Positions 23,975 to 36,253 of a stretch of DNA of 64,000 nt are shown one piece after another. The DNA lies in contig NHNW01000008.1 in the NCBI GenBank assembly GCA_002786025.1, positions 965,637 to 1,029,636 on the forward strand, read 5' to 3'. This DNA is from Zasmidium citrigriseum. Lineage: Eukaryota; Ascomycota; Dothideomycetes; Mycosphaerellales; Mycosphaerellaceae. Position 1 is the stretch's first letter; every line of letters starts with the position of its first letter. Below the pieces are notes generated by a model, which was not told the origin of the DNA, ran no database searches, and saw only the letters and a program-made list of their open reading frames with translations. Made by a program: the position numbers and the translations under genes.

Positions 23975-24300
23975 TTTCAAGACACTAAAGCTAAGGGGAA
24001 ATAGTCTCGAAAGACCTAAGCCGAGGCCTTAAAATCTTGCGACACCGCAGCTAGGGGCCTTAGGATCCTACGACACTACATCTAGGGGCCTTAAAATCTT
24101 GCGACACCGCAGCTAGGGGCCTTAGGATCCTACGACACTACATCTAGGGGCCTTAAAGTCTTGCGACACTATAGCCGGGGCCTCTAGATCCTACGACACT
24201 ACATCTGGGGGCCTTAAAGTCTTGCGATACTATAGCCGGGGCCTCTAGATCCTACGACACTATAGCCGAGGCCTTAAAGTCTTAGGTTATTCTAGCTTAG
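23975..24300. repeat. 31-bp satellite, copy A
   Basis: About ten units of 31 bp arranged as 62-bp dimers, built on GGCCTTAAAATCTTGCGAC and GGCCTTAGGATCCTACGAC. The array lies between the 3' ends of gene 3 (plus) and the ATPase (minus), so it marks the convergent end of the module. Confidence 0.9.
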
Positions 24301-24479
24301 GCGGTGCATTTTCTCGCATTAATTCTAAGAAGGAGCACTTCTCGAGGCATTTAAGATGGTTACGCTAAGCGAGTTTGCAGTACAGAATAGTCTTCTTGCA
24401 TGCAAAATTAATTAACACGAAGATAGAGTGTGAACGCGTAAAAGGAAAGCACATTTCATATTAGAAACTTAATACACAT

Positions 24480-27400
24480 TATTTACATCTAGTACTCTTC
24501 CTCCTCTCCTCTATTACCCTCGCCTAACGCTACCTAGAACTACTCTAATCCTCCCTTAGTTGAACTTATAAGCTAGAGCTTAGGCTCGAAGCCCTCTAGC
24601 ACGAGTCGATATCTAAACGTAACCGGATTCTTTTAACTATTAATAATACGGCAGGATCTGCCGCCGGCCTAGATAATAAATCTCACTCGATCTAGAACGT
24701 TAAGATAGATAGTTCGAAACGCTCGAACACACGAAAAGCCTTAGCTAAGAAGTTCGTAGGTGCTAAGAAGAAAGGCGGGACCTTTCTTAGCTATCGCGAC
24801 AAGTAGCCTTCTAAGATCGGCCGGATTCTCGCCGTCGCTCGCCTAGCGAGCTTCGTACGCTTCTCTAAGACGGCGTTAGTCGGTAGTAATATCCTCTCTC
24901 TCTACGAGTATAGGCGCGTCCTTATTACCGGCATTATCCTAGATATCTTCGTTGAACTCGTTAACTATATCTTAGCGCTCTCCTTTGTCTGTAGACATAT
25001 CCGATATAATTGCCTCGGCTCGACCGATCTTCTATCTCTCGAATGCGTATCTTAAGACGGCGACACTAAAGGGATCTCGTATAAAAAGGATAACCTTCTC
25101 TTAGTTACCCTACTAATCCTAAGACTTTCGAAACCTCTTACATATCTTTACTATATAGTTGCACTTTAGCGAAGTGTTAATAAGCTCCTATCCGTAGTCC
25201 TTTATAAACTAATGTTCCTAGAGTTGCTCGTAGATCTCTTTAGCAAGCTTTTTATTAACCTTCTTCTAGATCTTATAGTTCTTCTTCTATAGATGCGCGA
25301 GGTATAGAAAGTTCGAGATAATCGCTATCTATCTAGAGGAGTCGATGTTCTTGCTAGTATCCCGTTATAGCTTCGGCCCTCTGTTCTTCTCTAACTTTAC
25401 TTGCTACTTCTTCAAGCGCTCCTAGTATTCCGTATCGACTATAGCCTTGAAATCCGCTGCAACTTTATTTATATCGTCTTAATACTTATAAGGTGTGGAA
25501 ATGTAGATATCGCGGTAGCGGTACGGTAGTATAGGAACGGTAGGGTAATCGAACTACCGAGAGGACTAGGTGCGACGAAGTACGCATTTCTCTACAAACT
25601 GCCTAAGGAACGTAACAACTTCTTCGTTGTTAGCGCGGATGTTAGTAGGTGCGTCTACGATCTTAACCCCCTTGTAATTCTTTCGCTAGTTACGGACAAC
25701 TTTGTTCTTACTCTTAATCCGCCTAAAGTTGTCGAGTCGAAGCGCCTTAATATATTTAATATCCTCGCCTTGTAGGCTAAACTAGTTCTCGAGGTAATTA
25801 GTGCTCTAGGGGTAGTAGTAGATCGCCGACGGCGTAGGGTTTCCTTAGGTCCTTCTACTCTTACTAAGAGGGTTGCGGTTAATTTTACTAGGTCCTGTGC
25901 CCTAAGAGTACTTAGGCTCGTAGAGGCGATTCTCGAAAAGACTTATAACTCTAAACAACTCGTTTATAGCTTTCGTAAACGGGGTAGCGGAAGTCTAAAG
26001 GCTACGAGTAAATTCGAATCTCGCTATAGTTAAGCTTATGAAGAACGACTTCTCGCTGCGCGCCGAGTACTATTCGTTAACAAATATCTAGCCTAGAGCC
26101 TAATACTATGTTGTACCGTTATTGTTCACCGCTCCCTATAGCTATTTATAAGCAGACCTGTCTACCGCTACCTAGATAATCTAAGAAGTATCGCGCTTCT
26201 GTTTTTAGAGGATCTAACTAGTATCGGCGTCTCTCTCCGTAAAGGTTACGTCTCTAATAGCTTAAAGCTTGCTATTATTATAGAGTAACAAAGCACGGTT
26301 CTAAGCACGACGTGCGATTACGTTTAGGCTAACCTTGTATATAAGCATTACCTGCATGCTAGAGTCTTCTCGGTCTCCCTTCAGCTATAGTATATTAACA
26401 TGTTTGTAAATCTCTTAGACTGTGTTGTAGTAGAGACTAGCTTGCGTAATAATAGCCGACCCCCCGACTACCTTCTAATCTAGGAGCTTCCGGGTTACGC
26501 TACCCTTAACATAAGGGTATTAGAAGAACTAACGATAGCCGCTACTATAATAGTCGATACGGTTGCCTCTTAAATACTCGTCGACAGGATAGGAGTAGGC
26601 ATTCGAATTGAGCGCTAGATAATCTTTGCATTTGGCGATGTCGCGCTAAGCTTTAGTAATCTTATAGTATAGCACTATAATAGTAAGTATAATAAGAGTC
26701 TTTCCAAAACCTATTATGTCGGTAAGAAACATGTAAGGAAGCTAATAGCGGTTAGAATAAGCTATAATCCACTAGACTGCATAGAATTAATATGCGTAGA
26801 GGGACGTCTTTATGCCCTAAACGCGCACTATTCCTCGTAGTAGCTAGTAGCGGTTATCGAAGAAGAAGAACTAATAGTAATCTTTCTAGTCTTCCTCGGA
26901 AAATTAGTCGCTAGGGAACTAAGCGAGGAATTCGGCGTCGTCGTCGATCTCCTCTGCCTAGTCTTTTTTAGGATTATACTCCTCGGTAGCCTTCTTCGAT
27001 CGCGTGTTCTACTTTGGTAGTACGGGCTGCTCTACTTCCTCTAAGTTAATAACCTCTAGTTTCTCTTTAGCCTCCTCTACGTTAGTAGTTTCCGCTATCT
27101 TAGCCTCCTTTTTCGGGTCTATAAAGCCCTAATGGCTGTATAGACTGTTAATTGTGTGCCTATAGTCTAGGCCGTCTAGCAAATCTGTCGCGGTCTTTAA
27201 CAACTTCTTTAGGACGTTAAACTTTAGCTTATATAGGAATAGGTCCGGTGGAAGGTATACGAAGGGAAAGAACTCCGTCTAGTATACTACCTAGGCCTAG
27301 TACTAAGCTAATTTAAGCACCTTTTCCTCCTCTAAATAGTTATTTTAAGACGAGCGAGCTTGGTTAAGATCTGCCTCGGCTTGCTTAATAGCGGGAGTCG

Positions 27401-28550
27401 GTCTTAGACTATAGGGTATATCCTTCGACTCTCGCACGCTATTGCGAGCTAGTAGTGTATTACGTCTAATCTATTTGTACGGCTTTATCGTCGGAGGGAA
27501 GGAGTCCTATTCCTACCGGTTATCTCTAGTCGCCGCCAGCTCTATTACGGATACGGTCTAAACGCGTAGACGCCGTACGCTAACCTCTACGTCTCTCGTG
27601 TCGATTGCTCTCTAGCGAGGGAGACTAGTGTTATTAATGACTTGAAACATAATAGTATTAGACTAGCTAAACATCTACTTATGGATGCTAGCTCGCAACT
27701 CGCTGTCGTTGTAAATGTGCAATTTGTTATAGCTCCTAGGATCGATAAGATATATCGTGTCCTTGTTGTAGCCCTTGACTTGCTATACAGCCGCCTATAT
27801 AGGACCTAAATCAAGCTTTAAGAGGAGGATACGGCCGGTCCTAGGGTCGCGACATTCGCTATAGAGGAAAGGAGTCTCACACTTAAAGCGAGACTCGGTG
27901 TAGCTAGAGACGAAGATCTCTAACATACGATCTTCGAGGGGTTTGCCGTTGTAGGAGTCTAGGTCGTCGAACTCGTGTAGAGGGTCTTCTATAGTTGCGT
28001 CGTCTACATTCAGCTTTTGGAGAATAATCCTCGCTATTCTCCTAATAAGTATGTTAATGCTATCGGGTATATAAGGTGGTTGTTTACCGGACTTAGTCTA
28101 CAGGATAAGGTTAAAGACTTGTGGAATAGAGTAGCCGCGAATACCTCCGTCGCTCGTGGCGTCTAATATCCTTGATTTAATAAGTTCGCAAGCCTGCGTC
28201 TCTACTTCGTCTAACTATGTGCTGCCCTTCAATAACGACAATACGGCCTCTACTAAATCTAGTATAATGTAGTGTTCTTCCGTGGAAAGCTTTAGTATAG
28301 CTAGACAGTCCTCGAGATTCTATTGATCTGGCTTCTTTAAAGACGCTATAACCAAATAAGTATACCCTTGGGCGCGTAAGCTTGTAGGGGCGACGTCGAA
28401 TTATAGGTGGTGGCGTTTATAGAATAAGGTTAGGCGTTAGACACTAAAGCGGCCAAAACAATTGCAAACGCCGTTTTGAGTAAAGCGTTGCCTAATTTAG
28501 CATAGGTTGCTACAGGAACTAGGACAAGGATCTAGCGTCGCGAAACGTAG
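24480..28550 (-). pseudogene. SNF2-like ATPase/helicase of the module, full-length copy
   Basis: About 1,300 codons read on the minus strand with stops almost only TAG/TAA. The N-terminal 500 residues contain a Cys-rich start (CPSSCSNLC near 28,520) and a helical region. Then come the ATPase motifs: I, IIGFGKTL at about 26,700; II, a degenerate VNE near 26,060; III, TSATPFTKAINELF at about 26,000; the SNF2 landmark KCVLRRT at about 25,580; and the C-lobe, KVILFIRDPFSVAVL near 25,080 and ISDMSTDKGERxDIVNEFN near 25,000, matching motif V. SNF2-family proteins are ATP-driven dsDNA translocases. The Walker Asp-Glu box departs from the usual DEAH and may itself be RIP-damaged. The start near 28,550 is not fixed; no ATG survives. 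Cannot be expressed as intact protein. Confidence 0.75.
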
Positions 28551-28826
28551 GGGTAGCTGAAGCTTAAGGTGCGAGGCTAGTATCGTTAAAATTTAGTAAT
28601 GTAGTACGTAGGGGGAGCTGAAGCTTAAGGTGCGGGGCTAGTATCGTCAAAATTTAGTAATGCAGCACGTAGGGGGAGCTAAAGCTTAAGGTGCGGGGCT
28701 AGTGTCGTTAAAATTTAGTAATGCAGTACGTGGGGGGAGCTAAAGCTTAAGGTGCGGGGCTAGTATCGTTAAAATTTAGTAATGCTACACGTCGGGGGAG
28801 CTGAAGCTTAAGGTGCGGGGATAACG
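28520..28826. repeat. 61-bp satellite, copy B
   Basis: Four full monomers start at 28,563, 28,624, 28,685 and 28,746, with a partial one at 28,807. Same unit and same divergent position (ATPase 5' side / gene 2 5' side) as at 18,540-18,930. Confidence 0.92.
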
Positions 28827-28937
28827 TCAATTTAAGCTAGGCAACTGTTTGCTATATATTAACTTTCACGCTTATTTGCACTTTCAACCTCTTATTACTA
28901 CCGCTATCCGGCAAGTTTAGCGGCCGCGCACTACACA

Positions 28938-30312
28938 ATAGCTAAAAACGGCGGCGATAATAATTTCAACCCTGCTTTACCGACCCTAACGAAACGCAAA
29001 CCTAAACGGGAGTGGACGAAGGAGGAAAAGCAGAAAGACGAGTAAGAGAGAAAAGAGAAGGCCGCGCGGATTAAACACAATAAGCTCGTTTTGATTATAG
29101 GCGACGACACACCGCTATAGAAAGTTTTCACATACAAATAGTTATACGACACCTGCCTGCTCCTCCTTAGCCTAGTAGACGACCGAGACGAGGAAGGCTA
29201 GCGTAACAATCTTACGGGCGTATAGGATTTCGTTAAAGACACGGCCGATAAGATTAGTATTTATAACTAGTGCGAGTGGTATAACAAGATCTTCGAAGCA
29301 AAGAGGAACAAAGGTAAGATTAGAATATTATTCGCCCGTTGTTCATAAGCTAACATAAACAGAACCCGTCGTTTACCCCCCTAAACCTAAGGCCGTTTCC
29401 TACCCGAACACTTCTCCCGAGCCCGCTCCTACCTAGCCCTAGACTAAAATAGTCGCCGATTAAACTCCGCGCGTTATTAGCGAACCTAAGAGGAAGGCCG
29501 CCGAGGAAGCCTTAAAAGAGCAGTTTAAGGGGCTTTAGACGTACACACAAGCGAAACGAGTGTTTTATTATCGTGGAGACTTAAAAGCCGGCGAGGCGAC
29601 GAGTATTAACGACTAGTTTCACTACTAGTTGTATAAGAACAAGGATAAGCAGAATACTAAGTACCCGAACAAATAGACTAGTAACAAGTAGAGGGAGTAT
29701 ACGGGGCATATTAAGACGTAGCTACAAATAAAGATTCGAGATAGTGGAAGATAGAAGCGCCCCGAGGTAAAGAAGGCCGTAAAGGAACAAAACAAGATTA
29801 AGATAGCGCAACGAGATCTAGAGTCCGCGTAGAAGAAAGATTAAAAGAAGCCTAAGAGCGTACCGAGGAAAGCTCTCTCTAAGCATCTAAAGAGCGACGG
29901 CGACGAGGACGAAGAAGGGAAGGGTAAGCCGAAGAAGTCTACTATTAGCGAGGGTGTAAAGAGTTAGGATACACTACTAGCGAGGAAGGACATCCCTAGC
30001 TTACTAGTCTAGAGGAAGTCGCTTCGAGTTACTCTAAAATACAGCCTAGACAGGACTACGATAATAGTAAGCGAACTTGCTATTCTATAACGCCGTATTA
30101 GTAAGGCGGGTAATTTAAAGTGGGAGATGTTTATAGCTCGTGTTAAGCGAGTATAGGGTTCGAGTACGATCGATTGGAGTAGGGCCCGTATTAACGAAGA
30201 GAAAATTACTACTAACGAGGAGTTTTAGGCTCTACTACATCGGAGTAGCGTAGATAGTAAGATGGTTATTACGCTAAAGATTAAGCACATCGATTATACG
30301 TAGGCAGAGTAA
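28938..30312 (+). pseudogene. Module gene 2, copy B (spliced, unknown function)
   Basis: Two exons, 28,938-29,313 and 29,363-30,312. The 49-bp intron starts GTAAGA, has a textbook branch GCTAACA (29,349-29,355) and ends CAG; the frame continues across it. Exon 1 opens with a basic NPALPTLTKRKPKREW stretch and a Lys/Glu helix; exon 2 has a Pro-rich linker, ISEPKRKAAEEAL, a Lys/Asp-rich basic region and a tail with SSTIDWSRARINEEK ending at TAA 30,310. About 440 codons. The expected start codon reads ATA at 28,938-28,940, which is ATG after a RIP change. Internal stops are TAG/TAA. High charge suggests nucleic-acid or chromatin binding (inference). No family recognised. Confidence 0.7.
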
Positions 30313-30399
30313 GTTGTTAGCCTTAAGAGTAGCAGTAATCGCATGGAAATGAAAGCTTATCTGTCTGTTTGCTTCCTTGATAATTCTTATCCAAGCTCT

Positions 30400-33300
30400 C
30401 CGTCTTCGTCTCTTAAATATTAATAGACCCCGTGGAACTTAGTAGGCTTAATAGAGCAACCGAGTATTAAACAAAAGACTTTAAGGTATACTAGAGGTTA
30501 ACTGTTAAGGAGCTCCTTAAAAATTAGTAGGGCTAGACCTAGTATATTAAGCTACAGAATCGCTAAGCTTAAAGCAAAATAATTATTCGGGTTCCTTACT
30601 AACTAAAAGACCTACTGTTAGCTTGTAGAGTTAAAAGTTTAAATGAGAGCGACGATAGCCCTTATTATATGTAAAATCTGTTGCGGAGTCCGGGGATATA
30701 AAAGCTAATAGACGCCTTACTTTATATTACTAGTATTCTTTAGAGTAAGGACCGAGCAGGAGATCCCGTGCTAGCTTCTACTAAGAAGACCTCTAGCGGG
30801 AAGCGGCCGAGGTCTTTATGTAACGCCGGATCTGTTTAGAAGGCTATATCCGAGAAGGCTACTCTGTCCTTATATAACGAATCTTACCTACGCCTCTAGT
30901 ACATTAACTATACTTCATTTACCCGATTCTACTAACAACGACATTTCCGTTGCCGATCGACAGCTTAATAGCGAGGGCTAGGAGACCGTTACATCGCGAC
31001 AATTGTAGTCTTAGTTAGAGTTACTAAACGACACTAGACTCGACGACGACGTCGAGCCATTATCCAAGTCGGAGGCCTCTAATGCTATATCGCTTAAATC
31101 TAAAGCCTCTACCGCGGCGTCGTTAAAATCCCAAGCTTCTAGCGCGGCGTCGTTAAAATCCCAAGCTTCTAGCGCGGCGTCGTTAAAATCCTAAGCTTCT
31201 AGCGCGGCGTCGTTAAAATCCTAAGCTTCTAGCGCGGCATCGTTAAAATTCAAAGCTTCTAGCGCGGCATCGCTTAGCTAAAAAGCCTCTAGCGCGGCAT
31301 CGCATAAATCCAAAGCCTCTATAGCGGCGTCGTTAAAATTCAAAGCTTCTAGCGCGGCATCGCTTACTTGAAAAGCTTCTACTAGGACATTATTAACTTT
31401 AGCTGCGGCCGTAACAGGATTAGAATATTACGAGCTCCACGGTATCTAAGCGAGAAGCTTCTAAACATAAAGGAATTAGAGAGCTTCGAGGATTAGAGGC
31501 CTTGAAATTAGAATTACACGGTATCTTATTCAACTGTTGTTTAAGTAGTTAGCCGAGATTTACTAGAATGTTAGATATTTCGCCGGCCCGCTAACACCTA
31601 AGACATTACCTACGCCGCTCGAGCTACCCCTCGGATATGCGCTACGATCTTTCTACTACGAGACTATCGACGCGGTTACTAGGATAAATATTAGGAACAT
31701 ACCCGAGCCTATCGGATGGGTTTGCTTTAGCAAAGCACAATTACTAGTAGAAGAAAGGCCTTGGCTCTAACATACTGCCGCGTGAGATCTGCTCGCGATA
31801 TGAGATTAATAGTGCGGATCTATAATTCGACGAAAGGCGTCTTGTTCGGCTATCCGGTAGCCTCGAACTATTAGCCGACAGAGTCGATATACAAGGGGAT
31901 ATTCTAGTACGGCGAAAGTAACGACCTAGCGAGCCCTTGTCCTTCTCTCCTCTATCGGCGAACCGACAGCAGTAAGTGCTTAGTTATTAATATAATACTA
32001 TTGCGCCTTGCTAAGGGGTAGTAGAAAAATGCGGCTAGGGACCACGGACTAGATAGTGTTAACTACCCTAATCGCTACTTTCTTTCTCCTACGACTCTCC
32101 GCTCTTTCGATTTATTCTTCGCGTAGGTGGTCTAGCACTTCTATGCGATAACTCTAGTGTTATATAGTCGCGAGTTGACCGAGAAGACTCTAGAGGCTAT
32201 AAAGCGTACCTACCTTTAGTCGATGGACTACAGTCTTACGCTCTTCTGTTAGGACGTATACGTCCGTTAATAGCAAGTAGAGAACGACTCGTTTAAGAAG
32301 CGACTCTTTAGCTTATACCACCCGGAGGCTATCTTTAGATAGACTAGCTAATTTGCGCCTAAAACGATAGCTGGATCGCTTAGTTAACATAGCATGCTAT
32401 ATCGCGGGTCTGAAGGTTAACAACTATACGAACTATATAATAGCGCCCCACGTTATAGAGTTTATACCGTACCCGCCTAAGACACCTAACGCTACCCGGC
32501 GGAAGACAGCCTAGTAGAAGGTAGCTTAGAAGAAGGCAACCTAAGCAGTGTCCGACTTAACTATAGAGGACGGTAAAGATACCATTAATGTTAGAAGACA
32601 GCCTAGGCATTAGCCGACTCAACCCCGAAGAACGGTAAATCTACTTTCAACGTCCTTAGGATCTTATCTGTAAGAGAAGATTATTCTCCACGCCGAAGAG
32701 ACAATTACGTTCGCGGGTAAGTTAAAGGGCTTAAGACTACTTCCGAAGGACTTCTCCTACTAAAAGTGCTCTTCGTAGCTTAACCCGTATTGCTTTAGAA
32801 ACATTCTCCCACTAAAGGTCCTCGTCGCAGTTTAGCTCGCGTGTCTTTTAACTAGAGCTAGTATCGTTAGGACGGTCTCGGTTTAGCTATTGCTTAATGT
32901 CTTCCTGCTCCGCTTAGACATACCTATAAAGGATCTTTATTCCGACCTTCTTTAGAACGCTCTTGCGAAGGCGGTATATATAGCACTTTACGGCCTTTAT
33001 GTCTATAGATAGATAGAGGGAGGTGTTCTTACTAAGGGGCCTACTATACGTGTAATAAATCTCTTTAGAAGGGCATACGATCGTCTTAGCCTAGAAGCTT
33101 TGCAAACAACTATAGCCTCGTTCGGTACCTCTTTAGGCAAGACAGACTCCGTTGGAGAAGAACTAGGAAGATAGATGCCTAATCTCGGTGAAATAGCGAC
33201 ACGCTGCTATCTAGGGCGATATCTAGCACTAAGCGTCTAGTACATAGTTAAGTACTAACGAATACTCGGTTATACGACCTGGATCAACCCGCCGCAACAC

Positions 33301-33600
33301 TCTTCTAAATTTATAAAACATCGCTAACCTAGATTAGGCGGCGTACTCTCGCTATTTGCACGAAGGATAAGATAATGCGTGTACTTGCTAGATAGGAACA
33401 AACCTATCGCCACGAGACGAGTCGTTTCGCTAGAACTAAGAAAATCGCCCCCGCATAGGCGACATTAAAGTGGACTGCCGCCTAACTATCCGTGCGATAT
33501 TAGCTTACATTCCTATACAGCCGCGGCACATTCTTAACTTTAGAGGACGTTCTAAGGATTTGGGAGAATACTAAAGGGATAGAAGATAGGAGAGTAAGGA
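30400..33600 (+). pseudogene. Module gene 3, copy B
   Basis: Diverged second copy of the gene at 20,420-23,752. The match is clear from about 30,700, through the repeat linker (31,075-31,374), to the C-terminal region near 33,560. It has several small indels relative to copy A, including an extra segment near 32,590-32,690 and a deletion around 33,350, so it is more broken. The 5' 300 bp are not alignable by eye. Confidence 0.65.
31075..31374 (+). repeat. In-frame 30-bp repeat of gene 3 copy B, 10 copies
   Basis: Ten 30-bp units coding the same 10-residue motif as copy A (ASSAASLKSQ type dominates), two units fewer than copy A. Copy number differs by whole units, so the frame is kept. Confidence 0.92.
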
Positions 33601-33609
33601 TTAGGCTAT

Positions 33610-35565
33610 ATTCGAAGACGATGTTTTGTATAATATAACTACCTATAAGATATTAAGATATATTAGGGGAAAATATAACTATAATCTCGATAGATCCCGA
33701 ACTAGAAAGAACTTCTAAAAAACCCTAGCCCTAAAACGCGGAGTACTAAGTATACGTCTACTACTAAAATTTACTAGTAAGCTATATAGTCCTTCGTCTC
33801 TATACCTATACCTTTATTTATATATTACTATATAACGTTATATATTACTTAATATATTAATCTCTAGTACCCTATACTCTTCTACTATCTAATTACGCTA
33901 TTACCTACTATCTATACTTTATAGCGCCCTTTAATAATAAGGATCGTATATATATTAAACTATTACTTTAAGAAGGACTCTCTATAGATAATATTTAGAT
34001 CTAGTTACGCTACTTCTAGTTTACGCTCTATAGTTATCTATTATATTAAGAAGTTTCGTATATATAGTACTATCTATAGACTAAATAGCGAGCTTAGAAG
34101 GCCTAAAGCTATTATACTAGAAGTAAGGAACTTTATATAAGAGTAGTAGTTAAAGAAGACTACTATATAGGTAGAGGAAATATAAGGGTTTATACTTAGC
34201 TACTTTAGACTCTATTTTATTAAGAGTATAATTAATAGAGTATATAGTAGTAAAGGTTTTATAAGGAAGGTTATTTAGTAATATTATTCTTTATATACTT
34301 CTCTATTTATAGTAATATTATTATATTAGTTAGTAAGTACTACTCCTCCTATCTTTAGGTTATAGTAAGTACTTACTAATATATAGTAGCTAATAATACT
34401 ACTACCCGTTAATAGGGTATATTACTTATCTATATAATTATATAGCCTCTTAATCTTCTTTAACGACTCGAGCTTAATAGTATACTCTTTCTTAGTACGT
34501 AAGTTAGTATTCTATTATTCTTTCTTATTATTAGAGGCTATTAGGGTATAGTCTAGTAAGGGGGTAGACTAGAGAGTAGGTTAACGTCTAACAAAAATTC
34601 TATTATAGTAGATTTAGGAGTAGTAGATAGAGTAGTAGATCTAATACCTATAGGCTAGATATTAGCCTTATATAACTACTTTATAATAACTTTTAGCTTA
34701 ATTAATAGTAGCTCGAGCTATTTATACTACCTTAACGTCTTACTAATTACTAGCTAGTTATCTCTACTATTAAAGGATTAAAGTAGCCTTATCTCTACCT
34801 TAGATCGGTTTATAAGGCGGAAGTAAACCTCTATATATTATCGAATAAGGTAGTATAATAGTCCTCTAGATCTAGTATAGTTCTTAATATACTAGTAGTT
34901 TCTAATAATCGTAAAATTAACCTTATAATCTTCCTTAATTACTATAAAGAAGACTTTATTAAGTAAGTAATAGGTTTTAAATTAACCTATCTAATTAACC
35001 TTAATCTATATAGGTTACTTTAGAGGTATAGGCGATAGTTTAGTAGTAGTAGTAGCGCTAGTAACCTTCTTACTAAGTACTATTATTACTATTACTATCG
35101 CCTATAATAAGATACTAGATAATAAGTATAAGTAATAGACTAGTATTAAGAGTAGGAGTAATAGCTATCCTTTATACGCTACTAAAGGCTCTTACTACTC
35201 CTTATACTAGCTAAAAGTAGCGTAAATTAACTTAGTAATAGTTATAATAGATATAGTATATTACTATATTATATCTTAATTAATAAACCTACTATAATAT
35301 AGATATTTCCTATATAAATAGGTAGAAGGATATAGTTTACTAGTAAATTTAGGTAGTAGGCGTATTTTTAGTACTTTAGCTTTTAAGACTAGAGTTCTTA
35401 AAATTTAGAATAGGCTTAAAACTTTAGTAAAGTAGATATAGAGTTAGAAAATACTACTATAAAGCTACTAATACTCTAAAAGATTAAAGCTATTTAAAGA
35501 GAGTATTAAATACTAAAGCTAGGGAAGTAATATTAAAAAACTAAAGCTAGGATAAGATAGTCTCT
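33610..35565. repeat. RIP-saturated segment inside module copy B
   Basis: About 1.95 kb with practically no CA/TG, flanked on both sides by module sequence that still has many. Module copy A has only about 230 bp at this place (23,752-23,980). I see no reading frame, terminal repeat or target duplication that would name it. Its right end (35,440-35,560) holds loose 30-35-bp repeats reminiscent of the 31-bp satellite. Confidence 0.6.
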
Positions 35566-35569
35566 AAAT

Positions 35570-36000
35570 ACTACTACCGGGAGAGTAAGATCTAGAAACA
35601 CTACGGCTGGAGGCCTTAAGATCCTACGACACTATAGCTAGAGGCCTCGAAATCCTATAGCACTATAGCAGGGGGCCTCAAAATCTCGTAAGACTACGGC
35701 CGGGGGCTTGAAAATCCTACGATACTACGATTGGGGCCTTACAATCTTGCGACACCGCAGCCGGAGGCCCCCAAATCCTACGACCCCATAATTAAGGCCT
35801 CTAAATCTTGCGATACTACGGCTAGGGGCCTAAAAATCCTACGACACTACGATTAAGGCCTCAAAATCTTGCGACACCGCAGCCGGAGGCCCCTAAATCC
35901 TACGACCCCACATCTAGGGGCCTTAAAGTCTTGCGACACCACAGCCGGGGCCTCTAGATCCTACGACACTACAGCCGAGGCCTTAAAGTCTTAGGTTATT
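35570..36000. repeat. 31-bp satellite, copy B
   Basis: About 13 units of 31-33 bp of the same family as 23,975-24,300 (units with TCCTACGACACTAC and TCTTGCGACACCGCAG), ending in the same TCTTAGGTTATTCTAGC flank as copy A. Confidence 0.9.
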
Positions 36001-36253
36001 CTAGCGTAGGCGGTGGATTTGTTTAAGATGCTATAGCAGAGGCTGTGTAGTTAAGGGCGGTAAAATCTTACATCTGTAATAGTGGACCTGTTTGAAAGGC
36101 GCATCGGGGTAAGGCTAGATATCCGGAATATGTCTTATACCTACGCGAGTAGAATAAACCTACATTGCTATCGAGAAGAGAAAGGAGAGGATATTAGGGC
36201 GCAAGAGCGCGTAAACAGCATAGGTTGCGAGGAATTAGGGGAAACTACAAACC

